DNA of 64,000 bases from Burkholderiales bacterium Ga0077543 (GTDB taxonomy: Bacteria > Pseudomonadota > Gammaproteobacteria > Burkholderiales > Burkholderiaceae_C): contig LNET01000027.1 in NCBI GenBank assembly GCA_001464055.1, positions 1 through 64,000 on the forward strand, given 5' to 3'. How positions within the stretch are numbered: position 1 is the first letter of the stretch; each line of letters begins with the position of its first letter. The notes under the pieces were generated by a model. That model searched no databases and was not told where the DNA came from. It saw nothing but the letters and a program-made list of their open reading frames with translations. This document shows, one piece after another, positions 17,317 through 25,084 of the stretch. The translations under genes and the position numbers were made by a program.

Positions 17317-19152
17317 ATGCACGCCTTCCCACGCCACCATCCGAACACGACCGCCCGCGCCCGGCCACACGCCACCGGCCGCGGCCTCGCCCGCCTCGCC
17401 GCGGTCTTCGTCCTGGCCTTGGCCACCGGCTGCGCCGTCACGCCGCCACCGCAGGCCTTCGACCCCTGGAGCGAAGCCTTTGCCGCCAACTGGGTGCGCC
17501 TGTCGCCCGAACGCGCCACCTTCAGCCAGTACTTCCGCGGCGCCGAACAAGACGCGCTGGACAGCCAGCTGAGCCCGCAGACCACCGAACGGCGCGAACG
17601 CGAACAGGCCCTGGCCCGGGAAGGCCTGGCCATGCTGGACCGCTACCTGGCCAGCAGCCTGTCGCCAGACCAGCGCACCGCTGCGCTGACCATGCAGTGG
17701 AGCCTGCAGCGCAGCCTGGCCGGCGCCGAATTCGAAGACCTCGCCTTCCCGTTCAACCAGCTCGGCGGCCTGCAGGTGCGCAGCGTCAACCTGCTGACGC
17801 AAAGCCACCCGCTGCGCCGTCCCGGCGACGTGCAGAGCTATCTGTCGCGGCTGTCGCAGCTGCCGGCACGCGTGGACGAGGCCATCGCCCGCAGCCGCGC
17901 AAGCGCCGCGCGGGGCGTGCTGCCGCCGCGCTTCATCCTGGAACGCGCTCGCGGCCAGCTCGAAGCCTTCCTGCAGGCCGAACCGTCGGACAACCTGTTC
18001 GTCACGGCGCTGGCCAGTCGCACCGAAAAGATGGCCGACCTGTCGGTGCAGGACCGCAGCCTGGCGCTGCAGCGGGCGCAAACCCTGGTCACCGACGGCG
18101 TGCGCCCGGCTTTCGAACGTGCGCTGGCGCTGCTGAACGAACTGCACCCGCGCACCACCGACGACGCCGGCCTGTGGCGCCTGCCCGGCGGCGACCGCGC
18201 CTACGCCCAGGCGCTGGCCGCGAACACCACGACGAGGATGACGGCCGAGGAGATCCACAGCGTGGGCCTGCGCGAAGTGGCGCGCATCGAAAGCGAGATG
18301 GACCGCCTGCTGAAGACCCTGGGTCGCAGCCAGGGCAGCGTGCGCGAACGAATGGCCGCACTGCGCACCGAACTGCAGCCGGCGGCCAGCCCCGACCCGC
18401 GGCCCATGCTGCTGGCGCGGTATGCCGACTACGTGCGCGAAACCCAGGAACGCGCCGCACCGCTGTTCAACATCAAACCGCGCGCGCCGGTGATCGTGCA
18501 GCGCGTGCCGGCGCTGACCGAACGCACCGCCAGCGCCTACTACACCACGCCCACGCCCGACGGCAGCCGCCCGGGCATCTTCTGGGCACCGCTGCCCGGG
18601 CCCACGTTCAACGTCATGGGCATGAAGAGCCTGGCGGTGCACGAGGCCGTGCCGGGCCACCACTTCCAGCTGGCGCTGCAGCAGGAACAGGCCGGGCTGC
18701 CGCGCTGGCGCCAGCAGCGCATCTTCGGCGGCGGCAGCGCGCATGCCGAAGGCTGGGCGCTGTACGCAGAACGCCTGGCCATCGAACAAGGCTGGTACGA
18801 AGGCGACCCGCATTCCCTGCTGGGCGCGCTGGACGCGCAGCTCTTCCGTGCCCGCCGCCTGGTCGTCGACACCGGGCTGCACGCCAAGCGCTGGACCCGC
18901 CAGCAGGCCATCGACTACGGCATCCCGGTGTCTGAAGTGGAACGCTATGTCGTCAACCCGGGCCAGGCCTGTGCCTACATGATCGGCATGCTGCACATCC
19001 TGGCGCTGCGCGACGAGGCAAAGACCGCGCTGGGCCCGAAGTTCACGCTGCCGGCTTTCCACGACGTGGTGCTGAAGACCGGCTCGGTGCCGCTGGACGT
19101 GTTGAGTGATGTGGTGCGGCAGTGGGTCAAGGCGGGTGGCCCGGCGGCGTAG
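17317..19152 (+). CDS. DUF885 family lipoprotein, putative zinc peptidase
   Basis: A 611-residue exported DUF885 protein with a lipoprotein-like leader ending ALATGC near residue 43. The body is almost all helical. Near residue 440 is the zinc-peptidase-like signature HEAVPGHHFQ, followed by GGSAHAEGWALYAE, together resembling the HExxH-plus-Glu arrangement of gluzincins. VNPGQACAYMIG lies near the end. A protease role is inferred from the motif. The few studied relatives do not settle the substrate. It stands alone between a YbjQ gene and the toxin-antitoxin region. Confidence 0.83.
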   Translation: MHAFPRHHPNTTARARPHATGRGLARLAAVFVLALATGCAVTPPPQAFDPWSEAFAANWVRLSPERATFSQYFRGAEQDALDSQLSPQTTERREREQALAREGLAMLDRYLASSLSPDQRTAALTMQWSLQRSLAGAEFEDLAFPFNQLGGLQVRSVNLLTQSHPLRRPGDVQSYLSRLSQLPARVDEAIARSRASAARGVLPPRFILERARGQLEAFLQAEPSDNLFVTALASRTEKMADLSVQDRSLALQRAQTLVTDGVRPAFERALALLNELHPRTTDDAGLWRLPGGDRAYAQALAANTTTRMTAEEIHSVGLREVARIESEMDRLLKTLGRSQGSVRERMAALRTELQPAASPDPRPMLLARYADYVRETQERAAPLFNIKPRAPVIVQRVPALTERTASAYYTTPTPDGSRPGIFWAPLPGPTFNVMGMKSLAVHEAVPGHHFQLALQQEQAGLPRWRQQRIFGGGSAHAEGWALYAERLAIEQGWYEGDPHSLLGALDAQLFRARRLVVDTGLHAKRWTRQQAIDYGIPVSEVERYVVNPGQACAYMIGMLHILALRDEAKTALGPKFTLPAFHDVVLKTGSVPLDVLSDVVRQWVKAGGPAA

Positions 19153-19294
19153 CGCAAGGACGGGCAGTCTTGGCGGTTGGGCACGGATTGCGCAGTGGCT
19201 GGGATGGCTGCTGACGACCCCGAGCAGGCCTACGTCCCCTCTTCCTTGCCGCCGTGGAGCCGCCACTGGGCGATCGCGGCGGAGGCTCGCCAGT

Positions 19295-19315
19295 CATTGG
19301 CATAATCTGCCAATG
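19295..19315 (+). promoter_or_regulatory. Palindromic operator in the parDE promoter
   Basis: A perfect palindrome CATTGGCA-TAATC-TGCCAATG whose left arm and spacer form a CATAAT box (19301-19306), a good -10 match. It lies 44 bases before the ParD start. ParD-type antitoxins repress their own operon through such sites, so this is the likely autorepression operator. Confidence 0.65.
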
Positions 19316-19322
19316 CTGTTCA

Positions 19323-19340
19323 GGCGAGCTTGTACTCGCC
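19323..19340 (+). promoter_or_regulatory. Second small palindrome in the parDE leader
   Basis: Perfect six-base arms GGCGAG and CTCGCC around CTTGTA, just before the ribosome binding site GGGAG (19346-19350). It could be a second operator half or an mRNA hairpin near the start codon. Confidence 0.35.
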
Positions 19341-19358
19341 CTTCCGGGAGTCGATGAC

Positions 19359-19649
19359 ATGCCAACCCGCAATGTGGTTCTGAGCGAGCACCAGCAGCAA
19401 CTCATAGAAACCTTGGTTCGGTCTGGCCGCTACCAAAACGCCAGCGAGGTTCTGCGCGAAGGGCTGCGCCTGCTCGAGGACCGAGATCGACTTGAGGACA
19501 CAAAGCTGAGGGCTCTGAAGCAGGCAGCTCGCCAGGGCTGGGCGGATGTTTCGGCGGGCCGATACTCGGACGTTGCCGACGATCAGCTCGAAGACTTCGT
19601 CGGACAACTCGGTCGTCGCGCTGCGCAGCGTGCAAAGCCTGCGGATTGA
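19359..19649 (+). CDS. parD: ParD-like ribbon-helix-helix antitoxin
   Basis: A 96-residue type II antitoxin. The N-terminal ribbon-helix-helix reads RNVVLSEHQQQLIETLV then SGRYQNASEVLREGLRLLE, the classic ParD/CC2985 pattern, which binds DNA as a dimer. The acidic C-terminus (about 45-96) should wrap the toxin. The ATG at 19359 follows GGGAG by eight bases. The gene ends in TGATG, sharing a base with the toxin start, so the pair is translationally coupled. A perfect palindrome upstream probably mediates autorepression. Confidence 0.9.
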   Translation: MPTRNVVLSEHQQQLIETLVRSGRYQNASEVLREGLRLLEDRDRLEDTKLRALKQAARQGWADVSAGRYSDVADDQLEDFVGQLGRRAAQRAKPAD

Positions 19650-20014
19650 TGTTTCGCTATCGGCTGTCGGAAGCCGCGCAGGGCGATATCGTCGACGTCC
19701 TTGCCTGGACGCATGAGCGGTTCGGTGAGTCTGCCCGACTGCGCTATGAGAGTTTGATCGTCGCCGCACTCCGCGATGTGGCAACCACGCCCGAGAGACC
19801 GGGCAGTCTCGCCCGGCCTGAACTTGGCGCAGGTGTTCGATCCTGGCACCTGCGACTGAGTCGGGCTCATGTTGAGCCCGGCGTGAACGTCGTTCGCCGA
19901 CCGCGGCATTTCCTTGTCTACCGCTGTGAACCCGGCATCGTCGAGGTGGGTCGGGTGCTGCACGACGCCATGGAATTGGCACAGCACCTGGACCCCGATT
20001 CATCCTGGCAGTAG
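19649..20014 (+). CDS. parE: ParE/RelE-fold toxin
   Basis: A 121-residue toxin of the RelE/ParE fold. It begins FRYRLSEAAQGDIVDVLAWT, continues with a helix FGESARLRYESLIVAAL and has late strands HFLVYRCEPGIVEVGRVLH, the family's C-terminal layout. ParE members poison DNA gyrase; RelE members cut ribosomal mRNA. Presence of a ParD partner favours the gyrase type, but this is inference. The ATG overlaps the antitoxin stop (TGATG). A TTG three bases upstream would also read in frame. The coding sequence is visibly less GC-rich than its neighbours. Confidence 0.87.
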   Translation: MFRYRLSEAAQGDIVDVLAWTHERFGESARLRYESLIVAALRDVATTPERPGSLARPELGAGVRSWHLRLSRAHVEPGVNVVRRPRHFLVYRCEPGIVEVGRVLHDAMELAQHLDPDSSWQ

Positions 20015-20090
20015 CCACCGCAGCGCGTCGATCAATAGCTTCATCTTGCTGAGACTCGGTGGATATGCGGCCATGCAGGCTCCCTGTGAA

Positions 20091-20107
20091 TCGCCAGTGG
20101 CTGGCGA
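20091..20107. terminator. Hairpin between two toxin genes
   Basis: Perfect seven-base arms TCGCCAG and CTGGCGA with a TGG loop, in the 153-base gap between the convergent parE and the second toxin. There is no T-run. Possibly a bidirectional terminator. Confidence 0.35.
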
Positions 20108-20167
20108 CTCTTCATGGCCGACAGCAGGACCAGGAAGGTTCCCGCGCCCAGCAGCTCCCTGTATGGG

Positions 20168-20482
20168 TCAGTGGACGTCTTCCTCGCACTGATGGCGTGC
20201 GCCGATCAGCAGCACCAAGCCGGGCGAGCGGATGTCGAAGCGCAGGATGTGGCCGGTGGTGCCGAACGGGATGATGAGTTCGCGCAGAGTCGGCCGGGCT
20301 CCGACCTTGCGATAGCTGTACGGCGTCGTCGACAGGTGGCTCGATGCGGCTTGCCGGATCACCCCGATCGCCTCGTCAGCCAGGTCGAGATCTTCGAGCG
20401 TTTCGGCACGATCGAGCAGGAAGTCGTAGAGCCGCATCAGGTCTTCTTCAGCGCCCTGCGTGAACTCGACGGCGTAGCTCAC
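20168..20482 (-). CDS. Second RelE/ParE-fold toxin
   Basis: A 104-residue toxin homologue. It opens SYAVEFTQGAEEDLMRLYDFLLDRAE, has a central RKVGARPTLRELIIPFG and ends GHILRFDIRSPGLVLLIGARH, the RelE/ParE strand order. The start is a GTG at 20482 overlapping the upstream antitoxin stop (GTGA), the usual coupled arrangement. That antitoxin frame is broken (20479-20652), so the toxin may be orphaned, silent or neutralised by another antitoxin. The C-terminal catalytic region appears whole. Confidence 0.78.
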   Translation of the reverse strand: MSYAVEFTQGAEEDLMRLYDFLLDRAETLEDLDLADEAIGVIRQAASSHLSTTPYSYRKVGARPTLRELIIPFGTTGHILRFDIRSPGLVLLIGARHQCEEDVH

Positions 20483-20652
20483 CCGCCCAGTTGCTTGCGA
20501 CGCTTGGCCAATCCGGATTCAAGCTTGGCGATGACCTGGGCGGCGGGGATGGCGACGCCTGTGCGCTCGTACTCGGCCAGGGATGCGTCGCATCGCGAAG
20601 CGAAGCCAGTCTGGACGCGCCGGCACTCGACAGCGTTCGAGCGGCTCGCAAC
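20479..20652 (-). pseudogene. Decayed antitoxin, C-terminal remnant
   Basis: Upstream of the second toxin, one frame encodes a plausible antitoxin tail: SLAEYERTGVAIPAAQVIAK followed by LESGLAKRRKQLGG and a stop overlapping the toxin GTG. The tail covers 20479-20583. Reading back, the frame runs to an in-frame TGA at 20653-20655 without any ATG, GTG or TTG, so no complete antitoxin can be made. A 5' deletion or frameshift has probably removed the DNA-binding half. The family assignment rests on position and the TG-x-x-IP-x-x-x-V pattern only. Confidence 0.55.
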
Positions 20653-20706
20653 TCACTGAAGCTGCGATTTGTCACCGAAAGCTCCTGGCCACGAAGGGCC
20701 GGCCAA

Positions 20707-21078
20707 CTAGATTTCTTCGGCCTCGACCTGCAAGCCGCGCCGCCGCCCGCCCTGGCAGGCCACGCTGACGACCAGGCGCAGCGCCTGCCCCACCGGCACG
20801 GTGCGGGTGAAGCGGTAGTCCAAGCCATCCCAGGCGCCCGGGTTCTGGGTGGGCACGCGGCGTTGCCACTGCTGGGCGCCGCCGGCCAGCACGGTCATCT
20901 GGTGCCAGGCGCCGGGCTGGGGCTCGCGCAGGCCCACCGTCATGGCGCAGCTGATCTCGAAGCGGCGCTCGCGCCGGGCGTCGGCGGGAATCGTCAGTAC
21001 CGCTTGCGCTGCGTCGCCAGCGTCGATGGCCCAGCGTTCGGGCTTGGGGGTTTCAGCGGGAGCGGGGGGCTTGGCCAT
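20707..21078 (-). CDS. Hypothetical protein after the NERD helicase
   Basis: A 123-residue protein I do not recognise. After a proline-rich start (MAKPPAPAETPKPERW) it has alternating strands such as ERRFEISCAMTVGL, AWHQMTVLAG, RFTRTVPVGQALRLVVSVAC and GLQVEAEEI, suggesting a small beta-sandwich. No signal peptide or membrane helix. The ATG lies 26 bases inside the 3' end of the NERD helicase gene, so the two are very probably co-expressed. It could be an accessory factor of that nuclease-helicase. Confidence 0.6.
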   Translation of the reverse strand: MAKPPAPAETPKPERWAIDAGDAAQAVLTIPADARRERRFEISCAMTVGLREPQPGAWHQMTVLAGGAQQWQRRVPTQNPGAWDGLDYRFTRTVPVGQALRLVVSVACQGGRRRGLQVEAEEI

Positions 21079-22993
21079 GGGGGGCGGATTCTGCCTCGGC
21101 GCCGAATTGCCTGCCGACGCTGGCCAACGCCTGGCGCAACTGCACCAGCAGCGGGCCGTCGCCGCCGGGGGTGGCCTGGGCCGACAGCACCAGCTGCAGC
21201 GTGGCCCGTGTCATCGCCACGTACAGCAGGCGCATCGCCTCGGCCAGGCTTTCGTCGCGCAGCGGCAGGGCATGCAGGCCGGCCACGCAGACCAGCGCAA
21301 ATTCCAGGCCCTTGGCGCTGTGCATCGTCACCAGCTTCACGCTGGGCTTCTGCCAGTCGAAGCGGCGGAAGGCCTGGCTTTCCATCGACTGCACGGCCAG
21401 GCCGCGGCGGCGCAATGCGGCTTCGATGGGGCGCATCTGCGTGCGTGTGCGGCACAGCACCGCCATCTCGTTCAGGCCCAGGCCGTCGGCATGGGCCTGG
21501 GCCAGGCGCTCGGCCAGCAGCTCGGCTTCTTCGAGCGCGTGGCGGGCTTCCACCAGCACCGGCAGCGGGCCGCGGCGGCCGGCGGTGGCCGGGGCCACGC
21601 GGGTGAGCTGGTCTTCGTCGATCTCGGCCTGGGCGCGCTCGCCTTCAGCGCCCAGCAGTCCTTGGGTGCACTGCATCGCCAGCGCCAGCACCTCGGCGGT
21701 GTTGCGGTAGTTCAGGCGCAGCACGCTGGTGCGGCCACGCGCTTCGATGCCCACGCTGCTGAAGTTGAACTTGCGCTGGCGCGCCTGCTGCAGCCGGTAG
21801 ATGGACTGCGCGTCGTCGTACAGCACCAGCAGGCTGCGCGTGGCCGGGTCGACCATGCGCGCGGCAATGCGCAGCCAGGCATCCTCGAAGTCGTGGGCTT
21901 CGTCGATGAGCAGCGCGTGGTACTGGCCGCCCGGCACACGGCCAGTGTCCACCGCCTGTTCGACCGACTGCGCCAGCGCCTGGAAGTAGGCCTCGCCGCT
22001 GAGCGCCTGGCGCGGCGGTGAACCCAGTTGATAGCTGCGCACCAGGTCCTGGCACCAGCTGTGGAAGGTGCGCACCTGCACCCGTTCGTCGACCCCGCGC
22101 TGGCGCAGCAGCGCGTCGATGCGGTCGGCCAGTGTGCGGTTGAAGCACAGCACCAGGATCGGCCGGTCGGGCCGCGCCGTGCCGGCGAGGAACTGCGCGC
22201 GGTAGATCAGGATCATGGTCTTGCCCGAACCCGCGGCGCCGTGGATCACGCGGTGGCCTTCGCCCAGCGTGCGCGCCACCTGTTCCTGCTGCAGGTCCAT
22301 CACCTGCATCAGGTCGGGCAGGCGTGGCGGCTCCCGTTCGCCGAAGTCCAGCGTGGCCTGCTGCGTCAGGCGCACTTCGGGAAACAGGTGCCAGCGCACG
22401 CGGTCGCGCTGCGGCAGGCTCAGGGTGTGCGGGTAGCTGATGCTGAACATGCCCCACAGCCGGTGCTGGAAGGCTTCTGCGACGACGCTGTCGTCCAGGT
22501 CGTCGCGCAGCAGGGTGCGCTCGGGCGGGAACAGGGTGTCGAAGTCCTCGGCCCGGGTCAGGTCGGCACGCTTCAGGCCCGACATCACCACGCCCCAGCC
22601 ATAGGGAAACAGCAGGCGGCCGGCAAACGGTCCTTCGCCATGCACCAGGGCCGGGTCCTGCTGCATCAGGGCCACCAGCTCCATCGCGTAGTCGCGAGCC
22701 TGGCGCAGCGGGTGGGCCTGGGTGACGGGGCCGCGCGTGGTGTGCAGTTCCACTGCGTCGCGCGTGGCCCGGCCCAGCGTGGCGCGGCGCCAGTCCTTCA
22801 CTTCCAGCAGCAGCACGCCCCAGCGCGGGCTGAGGATGACGAAGTCGGGCTGGCGCGCCTTCGGGCCCAGCGGCACGTCGTGCCAGACGATGTAGTCGTC
22901 TTCCAGGCAACGTTTCAGCTGGTGCAGCACGCGGCGCTCGCCGGCGTTGCAACGCGCGTCGATCTGGCTCAGGCCCTGGGGAAACACCGCCAT
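21053..22993 (-). CDS. NERD nuclease-domain UvrD-like DNA helicase
   Basis: A 646-residue protein fusing an N-terminal NERD domain (about 15-120) to a superfamily 1 helicase. NERD carries the restriction-like PDFVILSPRWGVLLLEVKDW stretch, with the D and E-x-K nuclease residues intact. The helicase has Walker A GAAGSGKTM near 260, LLIDEAHDFED near 362, LNYRNTAEV, a late KLVTMHSAKGLEF and YVAMTRA. I chose the ATG at 22993 (MAVFPQGLSQID), which abuts the NERD domain; earlier starts add unconserved sequence. Such proteins act in DNA repair or defence. Neighbouring toxin-antitoxin genes make a defence role worth testing. Confidence 0.85.
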   Translation of the reverse strand: MAVFPQGLSQIDARCNAGERRVLHQLKRCLEDDYIVWHDVPLGPKARQPDFVILSPRWGVLLLEVKDWRRATLGRATRDAVELHTTRGPVTQAHPLRQARDYAMELVALMQQDPALVHGEGPFAGRLLFPYGWGVVMSGLKRADLTRAEDFDTLFPPERTLLRDDLDDSVVAEAFQHRLWGMFSISYPHTLSLPQRDRVRWHLFPEVRLTQQATLDFGEREPPRLPDLMQVMDLQQEQVARTLGEGHRVIHGAAGSGKTMILIYRAQFLAGTARPDRPILVLCFNRTLADRIDALLRQRGVDERVQVRTFHSWCQDLVRSYQLGSPPRQALSGEAYFQALAQSVEQAVDTGRVPGGQYHALLIDEAHDFEDAWLRIAARMVDPATRSLLVLYDDAQSIYRLQQARQRKFNFSSVGIEARGRTSVLRLNYRNTAEVLALAMQCTQGLLGAEGERAQAEIDEDQLTRVAPATAGRRGPLPVLVEARHALEEAELLAERLAQAHADGLGLNEMAVLCRTRTQMRPIEAALRRRGLAVQSMESQAFRRFDWQKPSVKLVTMHSAKGLEFALVCVAGLHALPLRDESLAEAMRLLYVAMTRATLQLVLSAQATPGGDGPLLVQLRQALASVGRQFGAEAESAPHGQAPRSR

Positions 22994-23085
22994 CGGCGTG
23001 ATGCAAGTCAAGACAAGGGAAGACTGGGACTCTACGTGGCTCGGCACCGGCGACAATCCAGCCCCCGCGGTGCCAATGCCCATCC

Positions 23086-24210
23086 ATGCAGCCAGCAGAC
23101 AAAGATTCGATTCCGGCCCCGCCGAACCCCGAGGGCCAGGACACGCCGGCCGCCTTGCCGCATGCCATTCCGGCCAGTGCCGAAGTGGCAGCCGAAGTGA
23201 CAGCCGATAGGGCAGCCGATACAGAAGCTGGCATGGCGACTGACGCGGCGGCCGGCGAAACCGAGCTCAACGCAGCCGAGATTGCCAACGCCATCGCCAC
23301 CGACAGCGCCACCGACAGCGGGGCGGCAGACCATGCCGACTCGTCTGCCGCCGCCGCCACCGCCGACACGCCCGTGGCCACACCGGCCCCCGCCGACCTG
23401 TCGCCGGCGCAATGCTCGGCCCGCCTGGCGGCGCTGTTTCCGGCGCTGTTCAACCTGCAGCAGCCCAAGCCGCTGAAGTTGCGCGTCCAGGCCGACATCC
23501 AGGCGCGGGCGCCTGGCGTGTTCACGCGCAAGACGCTGTCGGCCTTCCTTCACCGCTACACCACCGGCACGCCCTATGTGCTGGCACTCACCCGCGAAGC
23601 GCAACGCTACGACCTGGACGGCCAGCCCGCCGGCGAACTGGCCGCCGAACACCGTGAAGCCGCGGTGACGGAGCTGGCGCGGCGCCGGGCCATCGTCGAC
23701 ACCCGGCGTGCCGCCGAACAGGCCGCCCGGCGCGAAGCCGAAGCTGCCGCCCGCCAGCAGCACGAGGCCGACCAGCAGGGCCGGCGCGAACGTGCCTTGC
23801 TGCTGCGCGCCTTCGAGACCAGCACGCTGACCCGCGCCAACTTCTGCGCCCTGAAGGGTCTGGTCGACGCCGATCTGGACGGCCTGCTCGCGCAAGCCCG
23901 CCAGGAAGCCGCTGAACGCCCGACCTGGACCGCCGAGCCCGAGCCCGGGCCCGGCCAGGCCAGGCCGGGCCGTCACGGGCCGGGCGGCCCCGATGCCCGG
24001 AACACCGCGAACGCCCCCAACACCGGCCGTCACCCCCCAGGGCACCGCCGAGACGAAGGCGGGCGCGGCCCGCGTCAGGCCGATGGCGGACGGGGCGGGG
24101 CCGAACGTCCGGGTGGACCGGGAGGTTCGGGCAGACCGGGTGGTTCGGGTCGGCCTGGTCGGCCTGGTCGGCCCGGTGGGCGCAAGGGGCCGCCCCGGCC
24201 CGGCGGCTGA
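23086..24210 (+). CDS. ProQ/FinO RNA chaperone with Gly/Arg/Pro-rich tail
   Basis: A 374-residue protein. Residues 1-105 are an Ala/Thr/Asp-rich, probably disordered arm. A ProQ/FinO domain spans about 107-215, with LFPALFNLQQPKPLKLRV and LSAFLHRYTTGTPYVLAL. Then come a charged Arg/Glu/Ala coiled coil (about 205-250) and a final region (about 290-374) dominated by Gly, Arg and Pro with repeated GRPG units. ProQ-domain proteins bind small RNAs and mRNA 3' ends. The RGG-like tail adds a nonspecific RNA-binding or phase-separating element. E. coli ProQ is 232 residues, so both extensions are unusual. It is divergent from the helicase (92 bases between starts). Confidence 0.85.
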   Translation: MQPADKDSIPAPPNPEGQDTPAALPHAIPASAEVAAEVTADRAADTEAGMATDAAAGETELNAAEIANAIATDSATDSGAADHADSSAAAATADTPVATPAPADLSPAQCSARLAALFPALFNLQQPKPLKLRVQADIQARAPGVFTRKTLSAFLHRYTTGTPYVLALTREAQRYDLDGQPAGELAAEHREAAVTELARRRAIVDTRRAAEQAARREAEAAARQQHEADQQGRRERALLLRAFETSTLTRANFCALKGLVDADLDGLLAQARQEAAERPTWTAEPEPGPGQARPGRHGPGGPDARNTANAPNTGRHPPGHRRDEGGRGPRQADGGRGGAERPGGPGGSGRPGGSGRPGRPGRPGGRKGPPRPGG

Positions 24211-24233
24211 TATCGCTGCGGCGCCTGGCGCCT

Positions 24234-24914
24234 TCAGCCGTCGAGCCAGCTTTCTGGCGCGGCGAACGCCGCTTCCAGCCCCTGCAGAAAACGGCCGGCG
24301 TGCACCCCGTCCATCAGGGCGTGATGCACGTCCAGTGCCACCGGCAGCCATTGGCGGGTGCCATCGGCGTCGATGCGGCCGAAAGCCACGCGCGGCACCG
24401 AATCCAGGCCCTTCAGCGGGCGGGCGTGGGCAAAGCTGGTGAAGTGCACCCAGGGCAGGGTGGTGAAGTACATCAGCGCGGCGTCGGCGTCTTCCGGTCC
24501 GGGTGGGGGTTCGTGAAACCCCGGCGGGCCGTCGCGCACCGCCTGCATCGCCTGCCCAGCTTGCGCGCGGAAGTCTGAAAACCCCGCCTGCCAGCGAAGG
24601 TGAGCGAAGCCGAAGCTGTCGTCGCCGCGCAGCACCGTGGTGCTGGCGTCGACACGCCCATGCACGCGCACCCTGGTCAGCTCACCCTGGCCTTCCAGGC
24701 GCAGGCGAAAGGGCAGCTGTTCGTTGGCCAGGCGCAAGGCGGCGTGGTGGCAGGCCAGGCTCAGGCCCCCGGGCCGGGCCTGTCGCGCCAAGGCCGCCTT
24801 CAACGGCGCCACGTCGAGCCGGGTGCACAGGCTGAAGAAGGCCTGCTCGAAGCCGAGGAAAAGTGCATAGGCATCGCGCCTGGGCCAGCTGGCAGTGTCC
24901 AGATAGTTCGCCAT
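24234..24914 (-). CDS. CatA-like chloramphenicol acetyltransferase homologue
   Basis: A 226-residue protein aligning in outline with the trimeric CatA family (usually 213-220). It has ASWPRRDAYALFLGF at the N-terminus, LPWVHFTSFAH in the middle and the catalytic signature VALDVHHALMDGVHAGRF near residue 196, including His-His-x-x-x-Asp-Gly. The family moves an acetyl group from acetyl-CoA to chloramphenicol; many environmental members have other or unknown acceptors. No mobile element or resistance cassette surrounds it. It lies divergently next to ahpC. True resistance activity cannot be read from sequence. Confidence 0.8.
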   Translation of the reverse strand: MANYLDTASWPRRDAYALFLGFEQAFFSLCTRLDVAPLKAALARQARPGGLSLACHHAALRLANEQLPFRLRLEGQGELTRVRVHGRVDASTTVLRGDDSFGFAHLRWQAGFSDFRAQAGQAMQAVRDGPPGFHEPPPGPEDADAALMYFTTLPWVHFTSFAHARPLKGLDSVPRVAFGRIDADGTRQWLPVALDVHHALMDGVHAGRFLQGLEAAFAAPESWLDG

Positions 24915-24961
24915 TGCGGCATCGTAACGACGCGGGAACCCGCGACGCCCGTTCGGGTCCC

Positions 24962-24998
24962 ATAGGGTGAGCTAATCGCCTTTATGACGCCAATCAAT
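24962..24998 (+). promoter_or_regulatory. Possible OxyR site upstream of ahpC
   Basis: The stretch reads ATAG-N7-TAAT-N7-ATGA-N7-CAAT, matching 11 of 16 defined bases of the OxyR consensus (ATAG-N7-CTAT, twice) with correct spacing throughout. It lies 87-123 bases before the ahpC start, between the divergent acetyltransferase gene and ahpC. Peroxide control by OxyR is established for ahpC in many proteobacteria. The site itself is an inference. Confidence 0.4.
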
Positions 24999-25084
24999 CA
25001 TTCAAATGCTGCAGTGCGCACAGAATTCCGGTTGCTGTCAGATTTAACCTCCTGTTCCCCTGCAACCCCACCGAAAGGATCCTC

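Noticed and set aside
24110-24185. CRISPR-like or mobile tandem repeat at the 3' end of the ProQ gene
   Set aside because: The repeated GGTCGGCCTG-type units are simply codons for the Gly/Arg/Pro tail; there are no spacers.
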